A DNA stretch of 64,000 bases from Symsagittifera roscoffensis (GCF_963678635.1 NC_087064.1:30223740-30287739), one strand, 5' to 3'; positions 12,101-27,100 are shown, numbered from the stretch's first letter. The notes: generated from the sequence alone by a model not told the origin. Made by a program: numbers and translations.

Positions 12101-15100
12101 GTCGAAAGTTGTCTGAAGAAAAAAACCCACCCCGAGCACAAATATTCCGTTACTTTCGTATCGAAAGTCGGAACAACAAGAGGGCCTCAATTTTGGCAGG
12201 GGTTACTTTATTGAAGCAAACTACTTTGCAACAAAAATCCAGCCTCCGCAGACACTATTTTTAGGGTTGATAACTTAAGAAGTAAAGGAAAAACACCCAA
12301 AGAGCCGAAGAAAAAAGCGACAACAGATTTGAATTCAATTGGCAAATTTACAATAAAAGATCAGTTGTCTTAAAGGTTGACTTCAAAATGTGCAACCAAC
12401 AGCATTAGAAATCATTTGTCATTGAATTATTTAAATTGAACTCATTGCACTAAAATATTTTCGAAAGAAGAAAATCGTTACTCAGAAGTACTTCATAATC
12501 TGATAATGATAATATCAACCCAGAAATGGACAACGATTCGCAAATTCTTTTTTTTTTCATAAAAAAAGACTGACTTCTAACTCAGTAATTAGAGCTCTCC
12601 AGCACATTTTTTCACAGCTTTTTTGAACAAACTCGAATCGCTTGAGCTGAAATTCATTTCAGAATAGGCAACGATCACAGAATGAGAGCAATTGAGCAAC
12701 TTTTCTCCCTTCAAGTACTTTTCTAAGTCGTTTTCGTTTTCCGAGTTGTTCTTCAGCTCGGCTAGACGACTCTTCATGCATTGATGGACCGACATTATCT
12801 GTGATTTTTCCAGACATGCCTCAACTGTGTAACGAGGGGGGTCAAAAATTTGATACACGAAATCGAAAAGTTTACCAATAACAGTTTTCACTGGTTGAAG
12901 AATAGTTGCGCTTGCTTGAGGTTTTGCGGGTTGCATAATTTGGGGTTTAAATGGTATGCTGTAAGTTTTGAGTTCTTTGCAGTAAGCATTCAAAATTAGA
13001 ATGCCGAAAATGACTAGTTTAATCATTTTCAAAAGTGGTTTGTAGTAAACAACTGAATGTCAGATTTCTTCCACTGAAGTAGTTGGAATCCATACAGGAA
13101 GTCGAACAACTTCTGACTCAAAATATGACTTTCAGGCGCAAAATTGTGCATGTTTTGACCCTAGAAGACGGCGGATGTTGTTTGTTATCGAATAAGGCAA
13201 GAATCAAAAAGCAAGAATCAAAATCGCCATTAAATTTTTCAGAAAGTTTGCTGTGTATAGTTTTCTATCAGTGTTAGGGTCTTATGCGTTAAACGGCCCA
13301 AAAATCAAAATTGAAGCAAAATGAAAACTAAAACTGAAACTGATCCTGATTGGCTAATATTAGCCAATCAAATTCGAGCAACTAGGTCAACCATTTCGAT
13401 TGATACTGAGATTAATCCTGATTGGCTCGTATAATATGTAATAACTGAAGTAATTGTATGTTGATTACGTGTTTTCAATTTGAAATAAAATTTCTGACTA
13501 TTTAACTAATTTTGGGCCGTTTAACGCATAAGACCCCAGTGTTATTGCATAACCAAATAACGAAGGCGCAATTTCTATAGCCAGCTTACTGCTAACTAAA
13601 TTATTTGCTAAAGGCTTTTTAAAGGACAAAAGATAAAATTGAAACCGAATGAGCTAAAATGTCAATGAAATTTTATCGATTTTCTTGTAGAAAATCGGAT
13701 CATTTGATTCGGATTATTGAATGCATGCTAAGATTTTGCCTATTGACTAGACCCAGTTTTTGATCAGTTTAAAACTTATGATATTTCCGCTTTTTTTGTT
13801 GAAATTTGCTTTTTTGTTGAAACTCGGCATTTCAGAATGAAACGGATTATTTATTTTCAAGAAGATTTGCATCAAAATTTTTAGGCAGAGAATTCGGATC
13901 AATTGAGCAATCCCCCCCCCCCCCCCCGTAATGACCAATTGAGCTATCTCCCCCAAGCAAAAACGGTAAAACGCTACGGAAAAAGTTCAGCAAACGCAAG
14001 TAGATGGTTAATGTTCCTATCACGCAACCAATTGACCGACTGAAGTTTATTTTATATGAGTGTCGAGAAAAGTTTTGAAAAAGAAAAAAATCCAAATTTA
14101 TTTCAATTTTTTTGGAAATTTTTATTGGGGCGACCATTGCCTGATCGAGCAAAGCGAATTACCAGGGTTGGTGCTCTAGCCTTGTATTTGAATATCAAAA
14201 ACTGTTCTCGCAGCACATAAAAAATTGCTTTTTTCTATTTGGGCACAAAAAAGGCGCTTTATGCGAGAATGGGGGGGGGGAGATTGCTCAATTGATCCGA
14301 GAATTCAATTTCTCTACTTTTGTATTTTCATGTTTGGCAAACAGAGGTAAACGTGAGCGGTTTGAATTTTACAAACTTTGAAAGAACTGAATTCGTTGAC
14401 TTCAAAATATTTAGATTTTGAAATTATTTAACTTGATTAAAATTATTTTGTTTTCATTTACCAATTGCACGTCGTTTAACCCAACGGCAAGCTATGAAAT
14501 TGGACGAAAGCTTCATTTGAAATAAAAAATTTGGTGCTTAGAGTGTTGTTGATTTGTTTATATGAACTTTTGATTAGAAATATGAACACGCCACTGCTCG
14601 TATGAGGGCGACGCCCTGATTGTTCGGACTGCTTTTTAAGATTTATGGACCAGTAATTACATTAAAAAATTAAATGAAATAAAACAAAATGAGATAAAAC
14701 AAAATGAAAATTTTTTTTTCTTCTAAAAGTTGAAAATTTTTAATGAAAATCATCCCCCCACACGCCATATAAAGTACAAAGGGATAGATTTCGCTCCTTG
14801 TAACAAATCAATTATGGCAAATAAGCTTCTTTCAACCAATTTGGAACAATTTCTAAGACAGATTAGCTCTCCGCGCGATATATATTGACGGAAATATATC
14901 GCGCGTCAATTGTCTCAAATTGGCCAAAATGGCAATCTTTAAACCCCCGTAACTTTACAAAAAATTATCACAGGTAAATTATTTTTTTTTCAAATTTAAG
15001 CTCAAGGCAACAATACCTTTCGAATGAAATTAAAAAATTTCGTCAAAAATGGCTAGTTACAAAGTCGAAATTTGTCTGAAGAAAAAAACCCACACCGAGC

Positions 15101-18100
15101 ACAAGCATTCCGTTACTTTCTTATCGAAAGTCGGACCAACAAGATGGTTCGTATCACGACGAAGCTTGAATGATCCGATTGCCTTTTAAAGTCTCTGGAG
15201 TGGTGTTTGCTTTAACCAAACTGGAAAAATCAACTTAGTTTGAATAAAAAATCGAATTTTTAGTTCAAAAAACTTTACTAATCTGGAGGACTTTTGATTT
15301 AACTTCCTGGGATTTTTCAGTTTAACGTTTTTTTTTCACCAAATTGTACTACTTAACAACAGAGCTTGTGCGTTTGACCGTAACAGTGGGACCATTTTTT
15401 CAATGCGAGTAGAACATTTTAGGGCAAAGTTTTGTCCAAAGGTTATCGAAATTTTATTTTTTTAAGGTTGTAATAACCTTTGAAGATATCGACCCCCTAA
15501 ACTCAAGTATAAAAGCGTATTAAACCTCACACCGACTTAAGAAGATTTTACACTGCTAAAAAAACTGGAAATTTTTAAGTAGCTAGACTGAATTATGCGC
15601 GCACTTATCTTACACACTTATCTTTGATGCTCAACGTGTAAGCGCAATGAAAAATTCAACTTGATGTTTCTGTGCTTTTTTGTGCTATGTTATTTTAAGG
15701 CTTTTTAGAGCTACCTTTTGCCAATTTTATTTCTGTTTAGCTTCGCCTTTATATTTAAATAACAGTTCATCGAATTTTCACTTGACTCTTCTTGAATCGC
15801 AAAATTTGAGAAACTCGGCATCATGTTTTAAGATTTTTAAAAACGCATTTTTTGGGCACGAAAAGTTAAGTGTAGAAGTCTGCGAGCATTTACGTGTAAA
15901 GTCTGCTTTTAGCTATTTTAGGAAAACCTAAGAAAAATTACAAAAAACAGGGTGACGGCTCATTGATGATACAAAACTATTTTCAATAATCTGGTATTCA
16001 TATCTTCCGATGGACCTAGAAAACCATCACTCACTTGTATCGAAACTTCAAGCATTAATCCTCAGTTAAACAATTGCAACCATTTTTTACCTCTAAGCCA
16101 ATAAAAAATATTTTTGGCAAAAAAAAGTAAGTTAAAACATTGTTGCATTTAAACAATGATGAAACAACTTATAAGGCCCCTCTTTCTTATTTAAAATGTT
16201 GGATGTTTCGATGTTTTAAGACACGCGAAACTTTTCAAGCGCTACCAAAGTGTCTTAAACAGACAAAATTGCCACCAAATCATTAAGTAAAGATTTGGTG
16301 GAACAATTAATTGGTGTTTTGACCTTCATTAGACTCAAAAAGTGTTCCTGAAAATTGATTAAGGTATTTTTTGAACCAAATTTGTTTAACCAACTGGCTA
16401 TAACTTAAATCTGTTTAACAAATCTTGCTTTAACAAACCTTGCAAGCTGATTGGCTAAACTATTAGTTGAACAAATGGTTATACCGAACATCAGTACCTG
16501 CAAATTAATTATCACGCTGTTAAGTTGTTAGTTTTTGCCATATATATCCTAAAAAGATTCATAAATATTACATTTAAAAAATTCATAATTATTACAAAAG
16601 GACTATAAGCAAAAAATAAACTTGAACATCCACTTTAAATATAATTCATTCTGAGTTACAATGACGTTTTGAATAAACATTTAAACACGTCCATGAATTC
16701 CATAAAAGATTCAAATCACTTGATGATCATTGAAGAGAATCGTTTTAACGTCAACTTTCCAAACAAAATATATATATATCTTAAAATAAAATAAAACCAA
16801 AACTATCTGATTCGGCAACAGTTATCTGCTAAGCTCACAGAAATTCAAAAAGTTTAAAGAAAAGTCGTAAAGACAAAAGATACAAGAGCAGACAAACCCA
16901 TTAGCACAACAAATTACATCTGATTGTGCAAAGCAATGGGAATTTACTATGGGTAGATGCGCTTCGAGCAAAAAAAAACTACTGAGCGAAAATAGTTGCA
17001 ACTCAAAGAAATGCGAAAAGTTTTAAAAATCAATTTCAGACTCAAGAACATTTTCGCTTCAAAAACTATGCAAAATGAGGCAATTTTGCCAATATAATAA
17101 ATGTTCAAATTTTTGAGACAAATAACGATTTAAAAGAAGAAAATTTACTCGCTCGAAACTTGACCAAAACTCAAAAATTTTAAACCCGTTGTTCGCAACA
17201 CTGGGATGGCTTTTCGAATGACGACTAAAAGCTTTAAAACGATATATCACTCAACCTCTTCCGATGACTAGTTGTGGTTTAATGAACGTTACTCGCTGGC
17301 TTTACTCGCTCGAATATAAACAAAAAATCAAAAACGACCAGCGGGTTTTCCTCAACACTGAGAAAGCATGTATAAAATATGTTAATGTCATTTGACTTAG
17401 GACTGAAAGTGCTTCAATATGATATACCACTCGATCAATTCTGATGACTACCTATGGCAGCTGTTTGGCTTTAAAAAAAACTTCAGACACACATTCATAC
17501 CTACTTCAAGTATTCAAAACAAAAAAAAATAAGGATAGCCAGTTGCAGACCAAGTACTAGTTTTCCTTTTCGTGAAATCAAATTTTTTAGACTATATTAC
17601 TAAATTTCATATAAAACGAACGTTACTCGATTGCTTTACTTGCTCGAAACTTGACCAGAACGCAAAAATTTTACATCCGTTTTTCTCGATACTTCGACAA
17701 CTTTTTTAAAATTTTCAAATGTGGTCCGAATCACGACTAAAACAGCTTTGAAGCAATTTATCACTCAACCTATTCTTACAATTTTTTGTATTGCCTGATT
17801 TAGCGTGGAAAGCACAAAAACAAAAACTAAAAGAATCCGAAAATCTAAAACAGATCTGAGTTACAATGACGTTATGAATAAACATTTAAACACATCCATG
17901 AATTCCATAAAAGATTCAAATCACTTGATGATCACTGAAGAGAATCGTTTTCATGTCAACTTTCCAAACAAAAAATATATCTTAAAATAAAATAAAACCA
18001 AAATTATCTGGTTCGGCTACAGTTATCTGCCAAGCTCACAGAAACTCAAAAAATTTAAAGGAAAGTCGGAAAGACAAATGATACAAGAGCAGACAAACCC

Positions 18101-21100
18101 ATTAGCAGTACAAATTACATCTCATTGTGCAAAGCAAAGGGAATTTACTATGGGTAGATGCGCTTTGAGCAAAAAAAACTACTAAGTGAAAATAGTTGCA
18201 ACTCAAAGAAATGTGAAAAATTTTAAAAATCAATTTCAGGCTCAAAAACTACGCAAAATGAGGCAATTTTGCCAATATAATAAATGTTCAAATTTTTGAG
18301 ACAAATAACGATTTAAAAGAAGAAAATTTACTCGCTCCAAACTTGACCAAAACTCAAAAATTTTAAACCCGTTGTTCGCAACACTGGGATGGCTTTTCGA
18401 ATGACGACTAGAAAAGCTTTAAAACGATATATCACTCAACCTACTCCGATGACTAAATGTGGTTCAATGAAAGTTATTACTCGTTGGCTTTGCTCGCTCG
18501 AGTATAAACAAAACATCAAAAACGACCAGCGGGTTTTCCTCAACACTGAGAAAGCATGTATAAAATATGTTAATGTCATTTGACTTAGGACTGAAAGTGC
18601 TTCAATATGATAGACCACTCGATCAATTCTGATGACTACCTATGGCAGCTGGTTTGGCTTTAAAAAACTTCAAACACACATAAAAACACACATTCATACC
18701 TACTTCAAGTATTCAAAACAAAAAAGTAAGGATAGCCAGTTGCAGACCAAGTACTAAATTTCCCTTTCGTGAAATCAAATTTTTTAGACTATACTACTAA
18801 ACTTCATATAAAACGAACGTTACTCGATTGCTTAACTTGCTCGAAACTTGACCAAAACGCAAAAATTTTAATTCCGTTTCTCTCGACACTGAGACAACTT
18901 TTTGATAATTTTTAAATGTGGTCCGAATCACGACTAAAACAGCTTTGAAGCAATTTATCACTCAACCTATTCTTACAATTTTTTGTATTGCCTTATTTAG
19001 CGTGGAAAGCACAAAAACAAAAACTAAAACACATCCGAAAAGCTAAAACAGATCTGAGTTACAATGACGTTATGAATAAACATTTAAACACATCCATGAA
19101 TTCCATAAAAGATTCAAATCACTTGATGATCATTGAAGAGAATCGTTTTAACGTCAACTTTCCATACAAAATATATATATATCTTAAAATAAAATAAAAC
19201 CAAAACTATCTGATTCGGCAACAATTATCTGCCAAGCTCACAGAAATTCAAAAAGTTTAAAAAAAAGTCATAAAGACAAAAGATACAAGAGCAGACAAAC
19301 CCATTAACACAACAAATTACATCTGATTGTGCAAAGCAAGGGGAATTTACTATGGGTAGATGCGCTTCGAGCAAAAAAAAACCACTGAGCGAAAATAGTT
19401 GCAACTCAAAGAAATGCGAAAAGTTTTAAAAACCATTTTCAGACTCAAGAACATTTTCGCTTCAAAAACTACGCAAAATGAGGCAATTTTGCCAATATAA
19501 AAAAATTTCAAATTTTTGAGGCAAATAACCATTTAAAAGAAGAAAATTTACTCGCTCGAAACTTGACCAAAACTCAAAAATTTTAAACCCGTTATTCGCA
19601 ACACTGGGATGGCTTTCCGATGGACGACTAGAAAAGCTTTAAAACGATATCTCACTCAACCTATTCCGATGACTAGTTGTGGTTTAATGAACGTTACTCG
19701 CTGGCTTTACTCGCTCGAGTTTAAAAAAAAATCAAAAACGACCAGCGGGTTTTTCTCAACACTGAGAAAGCTTGTATAAAATATGTTAATGTCATTTGAA
19801 TTAGGACTGAAAGTGCTTCAATATGATATACCACTCGATCAATTCTGATGACTACCTATGGCAGCTGATTTGGCTTTAAAAAAAACTTCAGACACACATT
19901 CATACCTACTTCAAGTATTCAAAACAAAAAAAATAAGGATAGCCAGTTGCAGACCAAGTACTAGTTTTCCTTTTCGTGAAATCAAATTTTTTAGACTATA
20001 TTACTAAATTTCATATAAAACGAACGTTACTCGATTGCTTTACTTGCTCGAAACTGGACCAGAACGCAAAAATTTTACATCCGTTTTTCTCGATACTTCG
20101 ACAACTTTTTTAAAATTTTCAAATGTGGTTCGAATCACGACTAAAACATCTTTGAAGCGATATATCACTCAACCTATTCTTATAATTGTTTTTCGTGCCT
20201 GATGTAGCGTGGAAAGCACAAAAACTAAGAAACTAAAACACATCCGAAAATCTAAAACAGATCCGAATACGAAACTCCTCCCCATTGGCAATGGTCGAAA
20301 CAAGGAAACAAAGTAAGGATTTTTTTTATTTTTACTAACCTTATCGCATTTGAGCAAATTCGTCGTGTTTTCAGCTGAAAGGAATCGTAAATATTGATAT
20401 CAAGCATAGAAAACTTAGCATGTTTTACTGAAATAATTTCCTGAAAACACAGATGCATGTCAAAGCTTCTCACCCGTGGTAAAAACACATGCCAATTTCA
20501 ATACCGAAAACTGTGAAACTCATTTCAGAAAACGGAAACCAGAAAAACTGGATACTTTTTCATAAGAGTTCATTGCTAACGCAAATTGTTGGCAAAATCA
20601 TTTTCGGTCAACGAATCTGAACAAAGTTAATTAACCTAAAATTGCTCATTTTGAAGCCACATTTTAGTTTCTCACTGATTTCCACTCGTAAAAACTTTTC
20701 ACAAAAAAAACAAGACTGCTCGTATCAGGGCGAAGCCCTAAAAATTCCGACTGTCTTTTAAGGTCTATGGAGCATTAATACGATGAAAAACTTCAATGTA
20801 ATGGAAAAAAAATTTTGAAAAAAATTGAGATTTAATGTAAAAACATTCCCCCACACGTCATATTAAGTACAAAGTGATAGATTTTGCGCCTATTAACAAA
20901 TCAATTATGGCATATAAGCTTCCTTGAACCAACTTAGAACGTTTTCTAAGACAAAATAAATCTCGCTAACGCGTTAAAAGCGCGAAATATAACGCGCGTT
21001 AATTGTCCCAAATTGGCCAAAATGGCAATCTTTAAACCCCCATAACTTTACAAAAAAATGATCACAGGTGAAAGATCTTTTTAAATTCAAGCTGAGGACA

Positions 21101-24100
21101 ACAATAGTTTTCGAATGATATGAAAAAATTCCGTCAAAAATGGCAAGTTAGAAAATCGAAATTTGTCTGAAGAAAAAAACCCACCCCGAGCACAAATATT
21201 CCGTTACTTTCGTATCGAAAGTCGGAACAATACATTAACTAAATTCTATAGTTATGACCGATTAAATTGCTCCAGGTCACCGATATTACTGCCAATATTT
21301 TGGCATTAACTATATTTAGGGAAAGCCATTATTGAGCACAGTTTAACACATACAGCTCCATTCATTGTTATTATGCGAATTAGAGAAAAATGAGAAAGCA
21401 AATGAGCCTGTTAGTTGACAAATCTGTAACTCAGCCACCGGGTAGATAAAAGTGTCAAAGAAATCAATAAGATCGAGAAAAAAAGATTAACAAGATTTTA
21501 GAAAACTGCTGTTTCAGGGAGAAAATTACATCAGCTGAAAATATTTCAAAAATGCTGAATAATTTTTTTTTCAGAAAACTTCAAATGAAAGCTTCAGAGA
21601 AAATATTCAATTAAGGAAAGAAGAACAAAAAAATTTTTTTTTTGGTTTCAATGAAATTTAGCTGTAACATCACTTTGCAAAGCAGAAAATAAGTACCCAG
21701 GTTCTATACAAAGAATTAAAGTACAAAGAGAGACCGTTTCAGACCTCTCCAATAAGATTTGAGTATTGAAATTTGAGAGACCACGTTTTCTCGTCGCCCG
21801 AAAATCATTAGTGAATATTTTTAATAGCAACAAATTAGGTTTCTACGAGTGGCAGAGAAGCTATCAAAGGTTTTTGAACTCGAATCATGATTGTCCGTTT
21901 TTGCAAGTCGAACAAAAAGGAACTTAAAACGGGACCTAATTATGAAAAATCAATAGAACGTCGGGGTTGCCCTAATTTGAGTAGAAAAAAAAACAATCGA
22001 ATAGAAAGTTCGTTCCCATTTAACTGAACAGGAACCATTTTCTGTTTCCAACTTTTACAGTGTTCATGTCATAAAAAAAACAAATTTTTTCGTTTCGAAA
22101 AAAAAGAATTTATTGTTTTTGATTTCTATGGTGTCAACTGAAACCTAAAAAAAAGTAGTCAATAAAATTTTTCTTTCAAACGAAACGAGTGAGCTTCATG
22201 TTAGGAATCACAACAAATTAAAATGGACAAATCAAAATTATCGATTACATCGAGCTCTATTAGTTATTCAGAACTGAACTGATTGATTTGAGTTTAAAAC
22301 TGATTATTTGGCTCACGTGGGTTGAAAGTTGAAACCGTTCGAATTCGAATTATCGTTTAAATCCAGCATTGACAGAATTGCCTTGAGTTCTCCAAGCCTT
22401 GCATGCATGTTTGGTTGTTAGCGAGGCCTATTTTCATGAATCGACATTTTAAGCCGAAGTTATTTAACCTCGGGTGAAACTGCAGCCGAGAACGCGTAGG
22501 AAAACGCGAGCATGAAAAACAAGTTGAAAATTGGAACTATTTCAGGTGCATCATTAGTGTAGTCGTTAATATTTACATCAGATCCGTCTGGCTTTTTAGG
22601 ATTGATTCCACCGCCCGCTCCGTTTTTCTTCACACATTCATCCAGCTGTCGCTTAGCAATCACAACATCACCGCCATTTTCTCGCTTCATCATTGCCTCC
22701 CGCACTCCATTGATGCACTCGAACACAGCTTTAACCTCCTCAAGAACCGTCTTATTTTTCGTGTTGGCCATCATGCTTTGATTCGCGAATCCAAACATAC
22801 ACTTGAGATAACCAGCGACATTGTAGTAGTACCGAGAGCAGAACTCCTCGTCTATGATGACCTGACCACCTCCTCCACCGCCCCCACCTCCAGTTGTACC
22901 ATTGGGGCTGTTGGTCGCGTTGGGGCTGTTGGTCACATTCCCACCAGGGGGAGGAGCGGGCCCAGGGGGAGGAGCGGGCGCAGGGGGAGGAGCGGGCCCA
23001 GGGGGCGTGGTAGATCCAGGTGGACCAGAGCTGGGTTTGCCCGTAGTTTGATTGGCTCCAGGGGGACCATTTGGACTGGATCCTCCTGATGGTGCTGATC
23101 CTCCTGATATTGCTGATCCTCCTGATGTTGCTGATCCTCCTGATGTTGCCGATCCTCCTGATGTTGCTGATCCTCCTGATGTTGCTCCTCCTGGTGGCGC
23201 TCCTGATGTTGCTCCTCCTGGTGGCGCTCCTCCTGGTGACGCTCCTCCTGGTGGCGATCCTCCTGGTGGCGCTCCTCCTGGTGGCGATCCTCCTGGTGGC
23301 GCTCCTCCTGGTGGTGCTCCTCCTGGTGGAGCTCCTCCTGGTGGCGCTCCTCCTGGTGGCGCTCCTCCTGGTGGCGCTCCTCCTGGTGGCGCTCCTCCTG
23401 GTGGAGCTCCTCCTCCTGCTTGTGTTCCTTGCGCAATTGTTGTTATGAATTCGATTGCAATCAAAACTGCGATCAACTTCCACCTACGAGCCATACCTTC
23501 TGTTTAGGTTTTAAACTCGCTTCCACTAGATCGACAATACAATGTGTTTAATGTTTTGTTTCAGCCTGACAAATAGCGGGTGATAAATCGAAGTGATGTC
23601 TGACTTTCTCGCGTGACTTTTAAAGCGAGAAAGATTTCAGTTACGAAAGGAGATCAAAAGTCAGTGAATCAACCAAAAAGCAGAAGAGCAAAGCCCAAAA
23701 GATTTGTGTAAAAAGTATAGAAGGTATTTTTAAAAACAGTTGTTTGAAAAATGCTTAACGTTGTTTAAATTTTGAAATTTCCAAATTTCACTTCCGAAAA
23801 ACTGCGATTGCCGATAATTATATAAAATTGGGATAAAGGCTGAGAGTTCTGCATTAAAAGATTCAAATGCAGAGTTCAAACGTCAATCAAGCGCGATAAT
23901 TGCCAAAAAATTACGGCTAGTACAGTGCATTTGCTTGAACACCCTCAAGAGTAATCATTTTAAAAAAAAAACTTTCATTAAACCTTATAAGCCGAGCCAT
24001 CACAAATACTTTTTAATTTGTTCCATGACTAACTGCCGCTGCGGAAAACGATGGCAAGAGAAACCAAACCACCGTGTCTTTGACTTGTGCTCTGCTAGAT

Positions 24101-27100
24101 CATGGATCAAACTAGCTGACTCAATTTGCTGTAAATTGTACTATAAAATGTTGATAAAGCATGTTGTAGAATTTGTAGAATTCAACTACACCTTTAATTA
24201 TCGCTATTCTTATATTTGTATACAAAATAAGATCAGACTTTTTTCAGGCAAATTTAATAAGAGACAGAATGTCTTACTCTCACTGCTTAATTTTATCTGC
24301 CCTGAAAAGCAGACAATACGGCGATAACTTTCTATTATTTTTATGAGTTCTCAGAGAACTTTTGAATTTAAAAACGCAGGTGCAAAATGTGTGCGAGTCC
24401 CCGGGATGAAAGTATGATAAATTTTTACTTGCAAAAATCAACTGCGGAAACTGACGAAGACGCCCTTGATAAGAGAAGGAAAAGGGTGATATTTTACAAT
24501 AGGTGGTAATTTTGAGTATAGTGCATCTATTAAATTTGAGAACTATAATGCATAATATAGTCATTTCATTTTCAATCACTTGTATTAAGACTAAGATAGG
24601 TTTTCTAAATACATCACTCTGCCAAATGAAATGCTATTCAAAATTCCAAATTTTACGCATCTTTTGCCTAAAAATTTAGCTTTGAAATAATTTTTGAATA
24701 ATGTGCGAAGAATAACAAAAAGCGATGCAGCTATTAAAATTTGATCCTACCACCTATTGTAATATATTACCAGGAAAAGCTCTGTGGGAATAAGTTAATG
24801 ATAAAAAAGCTGATTTTAGCAAGGTCTGAGTCAGGAGAAATTCTCTTCAGTAGACCGGCCAAATTCTTTTTATTAGCATCAGTTTAACTTTACGGACAAG
24901 TTGAGATCTCAGTTCTTTTTTAATCAAATTTTTTATCAAATATTTCCTTTTTTCTGTAAAATTTTATTTATCTTTTCCCTTTATAAAATAAATAGACTCT
25001 GAGGGTTTTCATTAAAAAAACCGAAAAAAGAGTCAAGATTTTTATCGATTAAGTTACAAACTTTAATCAAAATAATTTTAAGTAAATCCGGCAAGCAGAG
25101 CTAGAAGTCTCCAGCGTACAAGGGAGAGTAGACGAGGCAAAGAAGACCATCACTTTGACAGATTTGGCTATACACGGATTCAGCTCGCAAACTAAATAAG
25201 AAAAAATGTTTAAAAATAAGATAACAATCCAACCTGATAGGGAAAAAAGATTAAGTTGAAGTTGTTCCGTCATTTCAAATCAACAAATTTAAAGTATTTA
25301 TTTCATATTAATTAAAATGTGTTTCTATCTTCAATTTTAGACTAATCTACCACTGTCGAAACGACTCGATGATAAACGATACGAGAGATTTAGATTTGAT
25401 TACTGCAAGAAACTGGAATCGCTACATGATAAGCCACCAAGTTTCTTTCATTAAAAAATTAAACACCCAAAATGTAGTGTATAAATATACTTATCCATGA
25501 CCATAATTAGTAATTTAACACAGAGACTCATAACCTACGTTTTAAGAAACTGCTCTTAAAAGAAACGGATTTATAAAACAATTGAGTAATGACATAAAAC
25601 TAAGCAAAAAAATCATATAAAACTAACCATAAAAATTACAAAAAAAGCCATCTTTTTAAATCAAAAAGTCCTAACACTATGACGCCAATTTTATCAACAA
25701 AAAACCAAAAATCAAAAGCCTCAAAAAAGGTAGTTAAATGATGTAAAAAAAATTAAACACAATTTTTTTAAACGAAAACATACAAAAATTGTGAAAATTG
25801 TCATGACTGAACCTGTAGAACACCATTTTGTCGGTGTTCTACAGCTTCACGTCACGGTCTTTGACCCGCATCTTATCACTCCCTACTTTTTACGCCGAGA
25901 CAATGCCAAATGACGACAATTTTCACCCGCATATAAATAACTCAATGCAATTTTAACCCACAATTAGTATAAGGATAAATCGATGACCCTCTTATCAAGA
26001 AAACAAAACGATCAGACAAAAGTGAAGCCAAAAACTAATCCATTAGTCAATCTTGCTGCTGAAAATAATAAAAAAACTAGCATAAAATATTGTGTCATTA
26101 CTAAAATCGCAACTAGATGCATCTCTCAAATCTGCACAAATGAATCGCTCATTCATTATTCTAATAATGCTTCAGTATATACAGTTGTTATTTACAGCTA
26201 ATTTTGAACGCTTGAAGTTCTTTTACATTATTGATTAAAAAAGTCGTGATCCCATTAGCTCACTTGGCAGAAATTGTTCTGGTTAATCCGTTCAGGAATA
26301 TTGAGCATTGAACCGAAAACGCCTGTATTTGAGTCTAAAGTTGGGTCGTGAATTGAGTTTAATTAGCGGGTCATTCAAATTTTCATTATTCATAAGAAAC
26401 AGTTTCATCTTACCGTGCACAGGGTTGCAATGTTTGAAACAAGTATTGTTTAAAACGGGTTTATAATACGTTTATTCCAGTATTTAAAACAATGTAAAAG
26501 TTAGCGTTTAAATAACTTCTCCTGATTGGCCGGTTGTTCCGACCATTTGAAAATTTTGGAGCAACTTTGTATTCGGGAGTGTTTCGGTTTTTTCTTCTTG
26601 TTTTCTACGCAACATCGGGTACCACAACCAAAATCGGAGTGAGTGGAGTGATATATCATATTAAAGCTCTTTCAGTCGCGATTCGAGCATTGAAAAGAAT
26701 TGAAAAAAATTTCTATGTTGAGAGAAACAGGTTTAAAACTTTTGATTTTGGGTCTAATTTTGAGCTAATAAGGTGAGCGTGCACAGATACATCAGCTTAT
26801 TGATGTTTAAAATAAGCCGTGAAAATTTTTAAAACTGTTTTTACGATTTTTTTTTCGTTTTTAAAGCCATTATCCTAGATGAACTGTTTTCCAATTTGCC
26901 TATTTGACAATGACTCTCGCATTTGCCTGTGGTCTTTTTTTGTGTTCAGATTTTTCATCACACCACGCAGATTGTTCATCACATCACACCACACTAATTT
27001 GAAAAAAGTTAATATTTTCTAAGACTTTGGTCGGAACAATCTGTGCTACTTGACTAACTGAAATGTATTACTGTTTTGTATTTGTGTGCTTCGAGTAACT

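Noticed and set aside
17805-19197. Repeated short frame with [15 protein letters not shown]
   Set aside because: It simply follows the 1.2-kb tandem array; the first unit has a disrupted frame and no coding bias is visible.
23090-23410. Regularly spaced short repeats that could suggest a CRISPR array
   Set aside because: The 15-bp units are contiguous without unique spacers and lie in a coding region of an animal genome.
22752-23507. Long alternative frames on both strands across paralogue B
   Set aside because: They are produced by the 15-bp repeat; only the 22460-23494 frame has a signal peptide, a Cys domain and a paralogue.
23935-24327. 130-codon plus-strand frame
   Set aside because: AT-rich codon use, no domain, no signal peptide and no splice context.
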